16,429 bases of DNA from Methanolobus sp. UBA118 (GCA_002508635.1 DACO01000094.1:1196-17624), one strand, 5' to 3'. Counted from the first letter of the stretch, positions 6,207-13,043 are shown. The notes: generated from the letters alone by a model not told the origin. Translations and numbers: made by a program.

Positions 6207-7152
6207 GGACCTCACCTCCCTCGGTAGTATCCTCTTCATCGTCTGTCTTCTCTTCAACAGTATCGACGAAATCCTCTTCTACATCCTCCGGCTCTTCTTC
6301 GTCATCCACGTCCTCGGATCCTTCATCCTCTTCCGATTCATCGGAAACGTCTTCTTCCCCGGAATCCTCTGTATCGCATTTTTCCAATGCTTCAACATCT
6401 ACATCTTCGTCGATGTCATCGGGTATGTCTATATCAGCATCATCTGAGAACTTGGTCTTTAAAGCCTCTTTCTGCATCTCAAGAATCTGGTAGCAACCTT
6501 CCTTACACAGCTTGACAGCTTCCTTGAACTCTTCCTGTGTCAGGTCTCCGTCCATCTGCAGAAGTGTGATCTCACCGTCCTGGGTAATTGCTATGGGCAG
6601 GTCTGCCTCACCATAGTTATCCTCAGGCTTGTTAAGATCGAGGACAAGTTTTCCGTCAACCTTCCCTACCGCACAGGCAGCTACAAGACCTTTCATGGGG
6701 ATTCCGGCATCTGCCAGGGCAATTGAAGCTGCGTTGATAGCAGCGGTCCTTGTACCGGCATCTGCCTGCAGAACCTCTGCAAAGACATCGATAACAGCAC
6801 TTGGATAAAGATGTGTCATCACAACAGGTTCGAAGGCTTCACGACTTACCTTTGATATCTCGATACTTCTCCTGCTCGGACCGGGTCTTGCACGGTCCTC
6901 TACTGAGAAAGCCGCCATGTTGTATCTGTATCTGATAAGTGCAGAATCGGCTTTCTGCAGTCTTCTGGGATGAAGCTCCCTGGGGCCGTAAACTGCTGCA
7001 AGTATCTTATTGTTGCCCCATTCCAGATAACAGGAACCGTCAGCACGTGACAGCACTCCTATCTTGATCGTCATCGGTCTTATTTCATCAATTTGCCTGC
7101 CGTCCAGGCGTAAACCATTCTCATCAATGAACTTTTCAGGTTTATCATTCAT
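6196..7152 (-). CDS. rrp41: Exosome complex catalytic subunit Rrp41 with long acidic tail
   Basis: The phosphorolytic subunit of the archaeal exosome, removing nucleotides from RNA 3' ends with phosphate to release NDPs, or adding them in reverse. Residues 1-235 form the RNase PH domain: LRLDGRQ (15-20), phosphate-binding arginines in PGPSRRS (R94, R95) and catalytic aspartates in EDNYGEADLP (D178, D184, six apart as in the Sulfolobus enzyme). The start ATG 7150-7152 has GGAGA 6 nt upstream; 24 nt of open frame above it lack a good start. Unusually, residues 237-318 form a low-complexity acidic tail with 47 Asp/Glu among 82 residues and almost no basic residues. The usual Rrp41 ends close to residue 240. 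The DNA end of this tail also supplies the ribosome site of rrp42. Confidence 0.96.
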   Translation of the reverse strand: MNDKPEKFIDENGLRLDGRQIDEIRPMTIKIGVLSRADGSCYLEWGNNKILAAVYGPRELHPRRLQKADSALIRYRYNMAAFSVEDRARPGPSRRSIEISKVSREAFEPVVMTHLYPSAVIDVFAEVLQADAGTRTAAINAASIALADAGIPMKGLVAACAVGKVDGKLVLDLNKPEDNYGEADLPIAITQDGEITLLQMDGDLTQEEFKEAVKLCKEGCYQILEMQKEALKTKFSDDADIDIPDDIDEDVDVEALEKCDTEDSGEEDVSDESEEDEGSEDVDDEEEPEDVEEDFVDTVEEKTDDEEDTTEGGEVREQ

Positions 7153-7212
7153 ACTAATTCTCCAACTTTCACGCAATCGGCCGCTAACTTTTGCAAAAAG
7201 GGTATATCCGGA

Positions 7213-7977
7213 TCAATCGTCCGTTTCATCCAGAAGTGCGTCTACCTTTCTGTAGGTATCTTCAGGAATTTCGCTTTCATCTTCTACTTCTTCGGCCTCA
7301 GCAAGGTCTTCCTCAGCATCAACATCTCCCTCATCTCTCAGGAACTGACAGACCCTGTCCGTCAGTCCGCTTGTATGGGACTGCTTCATGATCATGTCTA
7401 TAGCTTCGGTAAGACGATCCATATCATTTTCTTTTCCGTTGATCCAGATCCTTCCGTTCTGGCCCACGAAGATCTCGCTGTCTGCTTCTTTTTTAAGCAT
7501 CGAGACCATCGAGCCGCCATGTCCTATGACCCGGGGGACCTTTGCAGGTACAACTTCGATTATCCTTCCCACTTTAAGAGGCTTTAATCCCCTCTCACGC
7601 ATGGAAAGTTCCACCTTCATGGAAGGATTCACATCTTTAACACGTAACAGTGCTGAATCACCGACATCCATTATACCTGGCATTTTGTCGGAATCAACTC
7701 TTTTAGGATACTCGGAGACATGCAGCAGACCATCATAGGGAGAACCGATGTCAAATATCCAGTTTGAAGGAGTTACCTCAATAACAGTACCAATTACAAA
7801 ATCCTTACTTGAAGGAATGTATTTTCCAGAGAACGGGATCACGGATATCTTGTTTCTTGTATTCTTGACCCCGTATAAAAGAGAATAGACCTTTCCGTCT
7901 TTCACATAAGTACCGGACCCCGAGTCTGCCTTGTTCTCAGACAGGAGCTGGCCCGGAAACACTATTTCTCGTTCCAT
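7213..7977 (-). CDS. rrp4: Exosome RNA-binding cap subunit Rrp4
   Basis: 254 residues in the order of archaeal Rrp4: an N-terminal beta domain (about 1-58, opening with VFPGQLL), an S1 domain (about 59-128, FVIGTVIEVTPSNWIFDIGS) and a KH domain (about 135-200) with the RNA-binding loop IGHGGSM (151-157; the family's GxxG) and GRIWINGK. Three copies of Rrp4 and/or Csl4 cap the Rrp41-Rrp42 ring and thread RNA into it. After the KH domain comes an acidic tail (about 214-254) rich in Glu/Asp. ATG 7975-7977 is preceded by GAGGATGG. It is 9 nt behind SBDS and 60 nt before rrp41. Confidence 0.96.
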   Translation of the reverse strand: MEREIVFPGQLLSENKADSGSGTYVKDGKVYSLLYGVKNTRNKISVIPFSGKYIPSSKDFVIGTVIEVTPSNWIFDIGSPYDGLLHVSEYPKRVDSDKMPGIMDVGDSALLRVKDVNPSMKVELSMRERGLKPLKVGRIIEVVPAKVPRVIGHGGSMVSMLKKEADSEIFVGQNGRIWINGKENDMDRLTEAIDMIMKQSHTSGLTDRVCQFLRDEGDVDAEEDLAEAEEVEDESEIPEDTYRKVDALLDETDD

Positions 7978-7986
7978 TATCCATCC

Positions 7987-8679
7987 TCATAAAAGTTTAG
8001 TTTCAACATCCCCTTTGGTCAGGTGATTCACCAGTCCGTAGAAGTCATTCTGCAGACCTGCAGGCATTCTTACAACCGCAACCCAGGATCCGTCATTCTG
8101 CCACTCGTTCTTCACAAGGTTTCCAAACTTGGAGACATCTCCGTAGGATTTGGCAGCATATTCCGCAGGTATCTTCACAGCTATATCGACCTCTTCGAAC
8201 CTGATGGGGATGATAGGACGGATGGCCTTCATAACGATATTAACCTGCTCATCCACGCCCTTGAAAAGATCTATATGGACCTTTGCCTCTTCCATGGCAG
8301 CCTCGATCCTTGCCCGTGGATGCGGGGTCTTTGTCTGGGGGTTGATCGCATTCTGTACAATGACGGTTACAACCTGTTTGGTCTTTTCCTCAAGCAGGAA
8401 CTTTCTCTGCTCGGTTGTAAGCTGGAGTTCACCGTGTTCCAGTATCTGGCGGGCGGCCTCAATTACATCGGTAGTATCAAAGGTGTTCTCGATGTCGGAT
8501 TCGGCTGCATGGTCTCCTTGATGGGCGTCGCTGAAAATAGATTCGACTGCGAGTATATCTTCAATCTTAACATCTTCGCCCCTGTTCAATGCAAACGCTC
8601 CGTCGGGATCTACCAATACCTCGAACTGATGTTTACCTTTCTTGAGCCTTGCAATTACTGCCTCATCAAGTGATACCAT
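7987..8679 (-). CDS. Ribosome maturation protein SBDS (Sdo1)
   Basis: 230 residues of the Shwachman-Bodian-Diamond family. Domain I (about 1-90) contains ARLKKGKHQFEVLVDPDGA and the ESIFSDA segment. Domain II (about 95-165) carries LTTEQRKFLLEEKTKQVV, IVQNAINPQTKTPHPRARIE and the IDLFKGVDEQ helix. Domain III (about 168-230) is ferredoxin-like. In eukaryotes SBDS with EFL1 releases eIF6 from the 60S subunit; archaeal SBDS binds the large subunit but the partner GTPase is less clear. GGGGTGA lies 7 nt before ATG 8677-8679. It follows psmA by 33 nt and precedes rrp4 by 9 nt, the order found across Euryarchaeota. Confidence 0.95.
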   Translation of the reverse strand: MVSLDEAVIARLKKGKHQFEVLVDPDGAFALNRGEDVKIEDILAVESIFSDAHQGDHAAESDIENTFDTTDVIEAARQILEHGELQLTTEQRKFLLEEKTKQVVTVIVQNAINPQTKTPHPRARIEAAMEEAKVHIDLFKGVDEQVNIVMKAIRPIIPIRFEEVDIAVKIPAEYAAKSYGDVSKFGNLVKNEWQNDGSWVAVVRMPAGLQNDFYGLVNHLTKGDVETKLL

Positions 8680-8712
8680 TTTCTTTCACCCCTAATTCCT
8701 GTCATTTATCAC

Positions 8713-9513
8713 TTATTCGTCGGATCCTTCTTCAGGATTCTCTGAACTCTCTTCCTCTTCTTCCTCGCCTTCTGTGAACTCGTCCTTGAGTTCTTCCTGG
8801 ATGCGGTCTACGTATTTTTCGACCTCTTCCTCGGAAAGCTTTATGAATTGCCTCTGTTCGAGTGTTACAAGTCCTACTTCCAGGGTAGCTGCATTGAGCT
8901 TACCTTCTGTGGACCTGTAAAGTGCTTTCATGCCCAGCATGATCGCATCTTCCATATCCATGTCGTCCTTGTAATCCGATTCGAAGATCTCCATGAATGA
9001 ATTTCTGCCTGCACCGATTGCGGTTGCCTTGTACTCAAGCAGTGCACCGCTCGGATCGGTTTCGAAAAGGCGTGGTCTTGAGTCGTCAACACCTGCTATC
9101 AGCAGAGCGGTACCATAGGGACGGGCACCACCGTACTGGGTGTAGCTCTGTTTGTGGTCACATATCTTCTTTGCAAGTACCTCTACGCCTACCTGCTCGT
9201 CATAAGAGACCTTATTGATCTGGGCTTCCACCCTTGCTCTGTCAACCAGTGCACGGGCGTCGGCCACAAGACCTGATGTGGCTGCACCTATGTGATCGTC
9301 GATCTGGAATATCTTTTCAATGGATTCTGCTTCGATGAGTCTGCTTGTGATCCTTTTATCTACAAGAAGAACTACTCCGTCCTTTGCTTTTACACCCGCT
9401 GCAGTTGTACCCCTCTTAACTGCCTCCCTGGCATACTCTACCTGAAAAAGACGCCCATCGGGACTGAAAACAGTAATTGCACGATCATAACCCATTTGTG
9501 GTGTCATTTGCAT
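8713..9513 (-). CDS. psmA: Proteasome subunit alpha
   Basis: 266 residues. The alpha-subunit N-terminal signature YDRAITVFSPDGRLFQVEYA (9-28) forms the gate and H0 helix, followed by RGTTAAGVK, K67 in ESIEKIFQ (the pocket lysine that binds HbYX tails of the PAN/Cdc48 unfoldases) and YGGARPYG (127-134). The catalytic N-terminal Thr of beta subunits is absent, as expected. Seven-membered alpha rings cap the beta rings of the 20S core and admit unfolded substrates. After the last helix (RIQEELKDEF) the tail 247-266 is almost purely acidic. GGAGATGA sits 7 nt before ATG 9511-9513. A 68-nt spacer to rnp2 holds a weak TATA-like box, so psmA may have an internal promoter. Confidence 0.97.
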   Translation of the reverse strand: MQMTPQMGYDRAITVFSPDGRLFQVEYAREAVKRGTTAAGVKAKDGVVLLVDKRITSRLIEAESIEKIFQIDDHIGAATSGLVADARALVDRARVEAQINKVSYDEQVGVEVLAKKICDHKQSYTQYGGARPYGTALLIAGVDDSRPRLFETDPSGALLEYKATAIGAGRNSFMEIFESDYKDDMDMEDAIMLGMKALYRSTEGKLNAATLEVGLVTLEQRQFIKLSEEEVEKYVDRIQEELKDEFTEGEEEEEESSENPEEGSDE

Positions 9514-9570
9514 CTTAACTTCATCTCCTGTATTAAAATAGTGAATAGTAATCTGTAGTCTTACTAGCTG

Positions 9571-9580
9571 AAATATGCAT
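9571..9580 (-). promoter_or_regulatory. Possible internal TATA box for psmA-SBDS-exosome genes
   Basis: ATGCATATTT on the minus strand in the 68-nt rnp2-psmA spacer. A start about 25 nt downstream would give a leader near 36 nt containing the GGAGATGA site. The match is weak and supported mainly by spacing. Confidence 0.3.
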
Positions 9581-9581
9581 T

Positions 9582-9956
9582 CTACTCATTTATATGTGAC
9601 TGTTCTACCGGGTTAAATACATCCACACCCGCTAAATACTTTTTTGTTGCAGCCCGAACAGTGCCCGATATTCCCAGGACATGGAAGAGAACTCTGGTAC
9701 CCCTGACATCCCTTATGGTTGCAAGAACTGCACGAGTATTGCTCGTCCTTTCAGGTGAGCAGCGAACCACTCCCTTCATGTCTTCAAAGGCGAGCAACCT
9801 GATAGCACATTCACTTGCACCCACATCGCCAAGAAGTGAACCGGCGGCCGAGAATATCTCCCTTATCAGGTCATCTCTTTTCACAGGTCCTTCAGCAATG
9901 AGCTCGAAAGCCAGATATCTCCTGCCATCACGCAACGTCGGAGGTAATATCTTCAT
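9582..9956 (-). CDS. rnp2: Ribonuclease P protein component 2 (Pop5 homolog)
   Basis: 124 residues. The opening MKILPPTLRDGRRYLAFELI and the later GVVRCSPERTSNTRAVLATI are characteristic of archaeal Pop5. The alpha-beta RRM-like core is expected to pair with Rpp30 (Rnp3) as a heterotetramer that activates the catalytic domain of RNase P RNA, which removes tRNA 5' leaders. The ATG overlaps the rnp3 stop codon by 4 nt (ATGA, 9953-9956), so the partner proteins are translationally coupled. The spacing to psmA is 68 nt. Confidence 0.93.
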   Translation of the reverse strand: MKILPPTLRDGRRYLAFELIAEGPVKRDDLIREIFSAAGSLLGDVGASECAIRLLAFEDMKGVVRCSPERTSNTRAVLATIRDVRGTRVLFHVLGISGTVRAATKKYLAGVDVFNPVEQSHINE

Positions 9957-10693
9957 ACGATATCATCTCCCCGGGAGCATTCATCCTCGATGTCCGTTCC
10001 GATTATCTCGACACCTTCACAGAGATATCCCTCTGGAGGGCGGTTCCCGGAAATGATCGCTTCAGGAATTGTGCTCAGGCCCCGTATAGCTTCCTCACGG
10101 GACATCCCGAACAATGCAGCAAGGGCGATGAGTTCCCTGGGTGCACGCATATCATAGACCGATTGAGGACTGCTGGTCAGCAGATAAGGGACATCGTATT
10201 TTCGTACAAGTTGCAGATTCTTTCTGAAATTGCTTAACGCATGTACCCTGTTACCTCCCCTCAGCCTGATAAGACTCCCAAGGTCAAAGGCAACAGCTAC
10301 ATTATTATCACTGGCTGCCTTTGCAAGCACGTGATTAAAACCATTTTCCCGGCCCATATTCATATCCGTAAGAATGTCAACCCTTGGATTCTCGACGGCA
10401 GCCCGGTTAATACTTTCAATTCCACCACATACCGTAATAAGGTCAACTCTGTCCCGGTACCTGTCAACAATACTGTGGATCTTCGAGGCATTTTTAGGCC
10501 TGATCGCCACAGCTGAGAAGATCTCGATATCCTCAAAGTCAAAATCAACTGAGGATATCTTAGAATTGGCAGGATAGTTTATGGCAATGCCACTGTATCC
10601 CAGATGACCTGCAGTTGCAGCTAGCTCTTCGACCCGGTTGCTGCTCTCTGGAACAAAACTAACACTGAGGTCGTAGTATCCGGATTCAACCAA
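9953..10693 (-). CDS. rnp3: Ribonuclease P protein component 3 (Rpp30 homolog)
   Basis: 246 residues of the PHP/TIM-barrel Rpp30 family: YYDLSVSFVPESSNRVEELA, GYSGIAINYP, VDRYRDRVDLITVCGG, PRVDILTDM, FDLGSLIRLRGGNRVHALSNFRKN (given here in parts) and SPQSVYDMRAPRELIALAALFGM. It partners with Pop5 in RNase P. The start is TTG 10691-10693: GGAGG lies exactly 6 nt upstream, the domain begins six residues later, and no ATG exists in frame before the middle of the gene. An upstream in-frame TTG (10706-10708) and GTG (10724-10726) are less well placed. It overlaps the preceding gene by 8 nt and rnp2 by 4 nt. Confidence 0.9.
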   Translation of the reverse strand: MVESGYYDLSVSFVPESSNRVEELAATAGHLGYSGIAINYPANSKISSVDFDFEDIEIFSAVAIRPKNASKIHSIVDRYRDRVDLITVCGGIESINRAAVENPRVDILTDMNMGRENGFNHVLAKAASDNNVAVAFDLGSLIRLRGGNRVHALSNFRKNLQLVRKYDVPYLLTSSPQSVYDMRAPRELIALAALFGMSREEAIRGLSTIPEAIISGNRPPEGYLCEGVEIIGTDIEDECSRGDDIV

Positions 10694-11141
10694 ACAATTC
10701 CTCCACAATCCTTCCGGCCTTCTCACGGTTTTTGGGATATGTGGCTATCTTTACACGGATCGCTATGGCATCCGAGGAGGACGTCATCTCAACCTGCCCC
10801 TCAAAGGCAGCCTGCTTGTCAAACCTCATGTGAAATACCTGCGCATCATCAAGACGATCCGGCATCTCAGACCTGAGGAGCTCTACATCCTCATCTGACA
10901 TATTCTGCCTGATAAATCGGGCAAGAGCTTTAGATTCCTGTTTGCGTGAAACCTGTGCACTGAAGATCTTGATGGAATTGCCATAGTGGCCTTCAGCATC
11001 AATAATTTCCACGGATTCAGAAAGCTTATCGTCGTCAGCTCTGTCAGTGGAATTCAGTAAAAATAAGTCCAGGGCCTTTCTGACCCTGGCGGGATCTTCA
11101 GTCGAATGCGCGATCACACGCAAGTCGATATAATGGATCAC
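10686..11141 (-). CDS. COG1325-type RNA-binding protein (predicted exosome-associated)
   Basis: A 151-residue protein starting with IHYIDLRVIAHSTEDPARVRKAL, then AEGHYGNSIKIFSA, a charged helix ESKALARFIRQNMSDEDVELL and a C-terminal strand-rich part (VFHMRFDKQAAFEGQVEM). This matches the archaeal RNA-binding family (PF01877-like, COG1325) that sits between eL15 and rnp3 in euryarchaeal genomes and was predicted from context to be an exosome or RNase P accessory factor; biochemical proof is lacking to my knowledge. The start is GTG 11139-11141, overlapping the eL15 stop as GTGA, so translation is coupled to eL15. Confidence 0.85.
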   Translation of the reverse strand: MIHYIDLRVIAHSTEDPARVRKALDLFLLNSTDRADDDKLSESVEIIDAEGHYGNSIKIFSAQVSRKQESKALARFIRQNMSDEDVELLRSEMPDRLDDAQVFHMRFDKQAAFEGQVEMTSSSDAIAIRVKIATYPKNREKAGRIVEELFG

Positions 11142-11728
11142 TTTCCTTTGTTTTCGTTTGACCTGATACTTGGTCTGGTCTTCTCAGTACCGGTACCGCG
11201 TCCCATCATACCTCTGCCCTTGCGGCCTGCACTGGTCTTACCGCGCTGTGCACGGCCTTTGTGAGTACTGTTGCAGATCCAGTTGAGATTCCTGTCGCTC
11301 TTGATAACAGGATGGTTTGGGTCTACGAGGATAACTTCGTACCACTTGAGCTTACCGTCCTCTCCTACCCAGTAAGAGTTCAGTACTTCCAGGTTGGGGA
11401 ACTTTCTTCCTGCACGCTCTTCTGCAATCCTCTGGATGCTCTTGCCTGCAGTTATCTTGTTCTTACCCATGTTGTGTGTACGTCTTCCACGCATGTACCT
11501 GGGTCTTCTAAGACCTCCCCTGCGTACCTTTACGCGGGCAACTACTATTCCCTGTTTTGCCTTGTATCCGAGTGAGCGAGCACGGTCAATTCTTGTAGGA
11601 CGCCTGACCTTTGTGACAGAGCCTTCCTTTCTCCATTCCTGGAGTCTTTCCCATCTGAGCTCGCTGACGTAATTCTCGTCAGGATTCTTCCATGCATCCT
11701 TTATGTATGCGTAAAATGATCTGGACAA
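11138..11728 (-). CDS. rpl15e: Large-subunit ribosomal protein eL15 (L15e), TTG start
   Basis: 196 residues of highly basic eL15: SFYAYIKDAWKNPDE at the start, LRWERLQEWRKEGSV, RPTRIDRARSLGYKAKQG, the GRRTHNMGKNKITAGKSIQ region, NLEVLNSYWVGEDGK-KWYEVILVDPNHP and the GKTSAGRKGRGMMGRGTGTEKTRP tail (quoted in parts). It is a core 23S rRNA-binding protein. I start it at TTG 11726-11728 because GGTGA lies 5 nt upstream and the protein then begins M-SRSFYAY, close to homologs that begin M-V-KSFYGY. The GTG at 11735-11737 is in frame but lies within the ribosome site itself. It is the first gene of the superoperon, behind a leader of about 88 nt. Confidence 0.93.
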   Translation of the reverse strand: MSRSFYAYIKDAWKNPDENYVSELRWERLQEWRKEGSVTKVRRPTRIDRARSLGYKAKQGIVVARVKVRRGGLRRPRYMRGRRTHNMGKNKITAGKSIQRIAEERAGRKFPNLEVLNSYWVGEDGKLKWYEVILVDPNHPVIKSDRNLNWICNSTHKGRAQRGKTSAGRKGRGMMGRGTGTEKTRPSIRSNENKGK

Positions 11729-11816
11729 TATATTCACCTTGTTTCATCTTCTTGTTTCACGGTTCAGCTTATATCAAAGCTACATTCCCACGGGACAGAT
11801 CCCGACAATGAAACAG
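11729..11816 (-). other. Leader of the eL15-led superoperon with possible hairpin and direct repeat
   Basis: The leader predicted from the TATA box has three notable parts. CGGGA and TCCCG (11791-11804) form a 5-bp hairpin with a CAGA/TCTG loop. TGAAACAAG occurs twice with a 13-nt period (11751-11759 and 11738-11746), the second copy running into the AAGGTGA ribosome site. A CCTGTTTCAT segment near the expected transcript start (11808-11817) can pair with either copy. This could let the leader mask the ribosome site, as in ribosomal-protein autoregulation. It is a hypothesis; the exact transcription start decides whether the pairing segment is transcribed at all. Confidence 0.35.
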
Positions 11817-11837
11817 GACTAGTACCAACCTGATATG

Positions 11838-11850
11838 ATTTAAAGTTTTT
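11838..11850 (-). promoter_or_regulatory. Promoter of the eL15-RNase P-exosome superoperon
   Basis: AAAAACTTTAAAT on the minus strand contains a TATA-like TTTAAAT with an A-rich BRE-like stretch before it. Transcription is expected near 11816, about 88 nt before the TTG of eL15. It is divergent from the DUF4405 promoter 30 nt away. Confidence 0.5.
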
Positions 11851-11872
11851 TGCCAATTTGAAAACAAAATCA

Positions 11873-11880
11873 TTTTATAA
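11873..11880 (+). promoter_or_regulatory. TATA box for the DUF4405-like gene
   Basis: TTTTATAA centred about 25 nt before ATG 11902. The predicted start coincides with the ATG, and no ribosome site is present before it, pointing to a leaderless mRNA. Confidence 0.55.
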
Positions 11881-11901
11881 GTAAGACACAATCAGACTGC
11901 A

Positions 11902-12204
11902 ATGAATAGAACAAAGGCAAATTATTATGTCGATCTAATCCTCACACTGCTGTTCATTATGGTCCTCATCACAGGCCTTGTTATGTATCTTCTCATACCC
12001 GGTGGAGTAAGACATGGCAGATATCAGGAGTATCTTGGACTGACCAAGGCAAGCTGGACACTTATCCATAACCGCTCAGCAATCCTTATGACAGCAATGG
12101 TCGGATTACACCTGGCCCTGCACAAAAAATGGATAGGCTGTGCGACACGCAATATCTTAACCAGGAATAATAACAAAAAATGTGAATTAGCAGATCAAGA
12201 ATGA
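11902..12204 (+). CDS. DUF4405-like two-helix membrane protein (100 aa)
   Basis: A small integral membrane protein with two predicted transmembrane helices, about residues 11-32 (LILTLLFIMVLITGLVMYLL) and 57-75. Between and within them is the pattern W52-..-H56 ... GLH70LALH74KKW77, which matches DUF4405, a family related to the haem-carrying membrane subunits of cytochrome b type. H56, H70 and H74 could hold haem b between two helices or across a dimer; this is inference. It is the only plus-strand gene, transcribed away from the superoperon and convergent with the response regulator 29 nt downstream. No partner redox gene is adjacent. The C-terminus is basic and then polar (cytoplasmic by the positive-inside rule). 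Confidence 0.7.
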   Translation: MNRTKANYYVDLILTLLFIMVLITGLVMYLLIPGGVRHGRYQEYLGLTKASWTLIHNRSAILMTAMVGLHLALHKKWIGCATRNILTRNNNKKCELADQE

Positions 12205-12233
12205 ACCAGGTTTATAAATGCAGTTCAGCGAGA

Positions 12234-12995
12234 TTATTCCAGCATACTCAGATCTTCACCTGAACACATCATTCCCGTTACATTACCTTCATCGTCGGTG
12301 AGCAGGGAATCATACCAGCGAATTAAAACTTCACTGCCATCCTTGCATTCTGCCTTTACTTCGGAAAAATCCGGAAGGTCAGAGTTACCTCCAACAGCTT
12401 TCTTAAGAGAAGCTCTTACCTCAGCCCTCATATCCTCCTGAATAAGCGTATCCACAAAATCCTGACCTATCAGTTCAAACTCCTCATATCCGAAGGTTTC
12501 ATTACCCTTTTTGTTGATCAGGTTTATCTTCAGGTCAGGATCGATGACAACAGCAATGAATCCCGCTTCTTCAAAATAGCTCATGGCGTCGTTCCTTTCA
12601 GCCAGTATCTTGTCCTGAAGATGTTTTATGCGCAGCAGTGACTTCACCCTGGTTACAAGCTCCAGTCTGTTCACGGGCTTACCAAGGAATTCGTCAGCAC
12701 CGACCTCAATCCCTTTTATACGGTCATCCTTGCCTGATAATGCAGTCACCATGATCACGGGCAGGAACTGGGTCTCAACAGAGGTTTTCAGGATCCTGCA
12801 GACCTCATAGCCATTCATGTCAGGCATCATTACATCGAGAAGGACTATATCAGGTTTGTCAGTTTTTACTCTTTCCAGTGCTTCTCTGCCATTATATGCA
12901 TTGATGACTTCATAATCCGATTTCAGATAGAGCCCCATCAATTCCACGATGGCCTGTTCATCATCAACTATGAGTACTTTGTCCCTTTTCTGCAT
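12234..12995 (-). CDS. Response regulator with REC and PAS domains
   Basis: 253 residues. The receiver domain (about 5-118) keeps all key residues: acidic pair D11-D12 in VLIVDDE, phosphoacceptor D54 in VLLDVMMPDMNG, T84 in VMVTAL and K106 in FLGKPVN. A helix linker (about 118-135) leads to a PAS domain (about 136-250): AGFIAVVIDPDLKINLINKK, GYEEFELIGQDF, then VLIRWYDSLLTDDEGNVTG. There is no DNA-binding or enzymatic output domain, and no histidine kinase is encoded nearby. Such REC-PAS proteins are common in methanogens and probably act by binding a kinase in a phosphorelay; partners are unknown. I chose ATG 12993-12995 with GGAG 8 nt upstream; GTG 12996-12998, one codon earlier, has a 5-nt spacing and is equally possible. 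Confidence 0.9.
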   Translation of the reverse strand: MQKRDKVLIVDDEQAIVELMGLYLKSDYEVINAYNGREALERVKTDKPDIVLLDVMMPDMNGYEVCRILKTSVETQFLPVIMVTALSGKDDRIKGIEVGADEFLGKPVNRLELVTRVKSLLRIKHLQDKILAERNDAMSYFEEAGFIAVVIDPDLKINLINKKGNETFGYEEFELIGQDFVDTLIQEDMRAEVRASLKKAVGGNSDLPDFSEVKAECKDGSEVLIRWYDSLLTDDEGNVTGMMCSGEDLSMLE

Positions 12996-13043
12996 CACCG
13001 ATACTCCATTTTACTGCACATCTCAGATTATTAAATGCGTCTC

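Noticed and set aside
6196..6445. GA-rich tract as a DNA tandem repeat or sequencing artefact
   Set aside because: No fixed period is seen, the frame is open throughout and ends exactly where rrp42 coupling begins, so it is a low-complexity coding tail.
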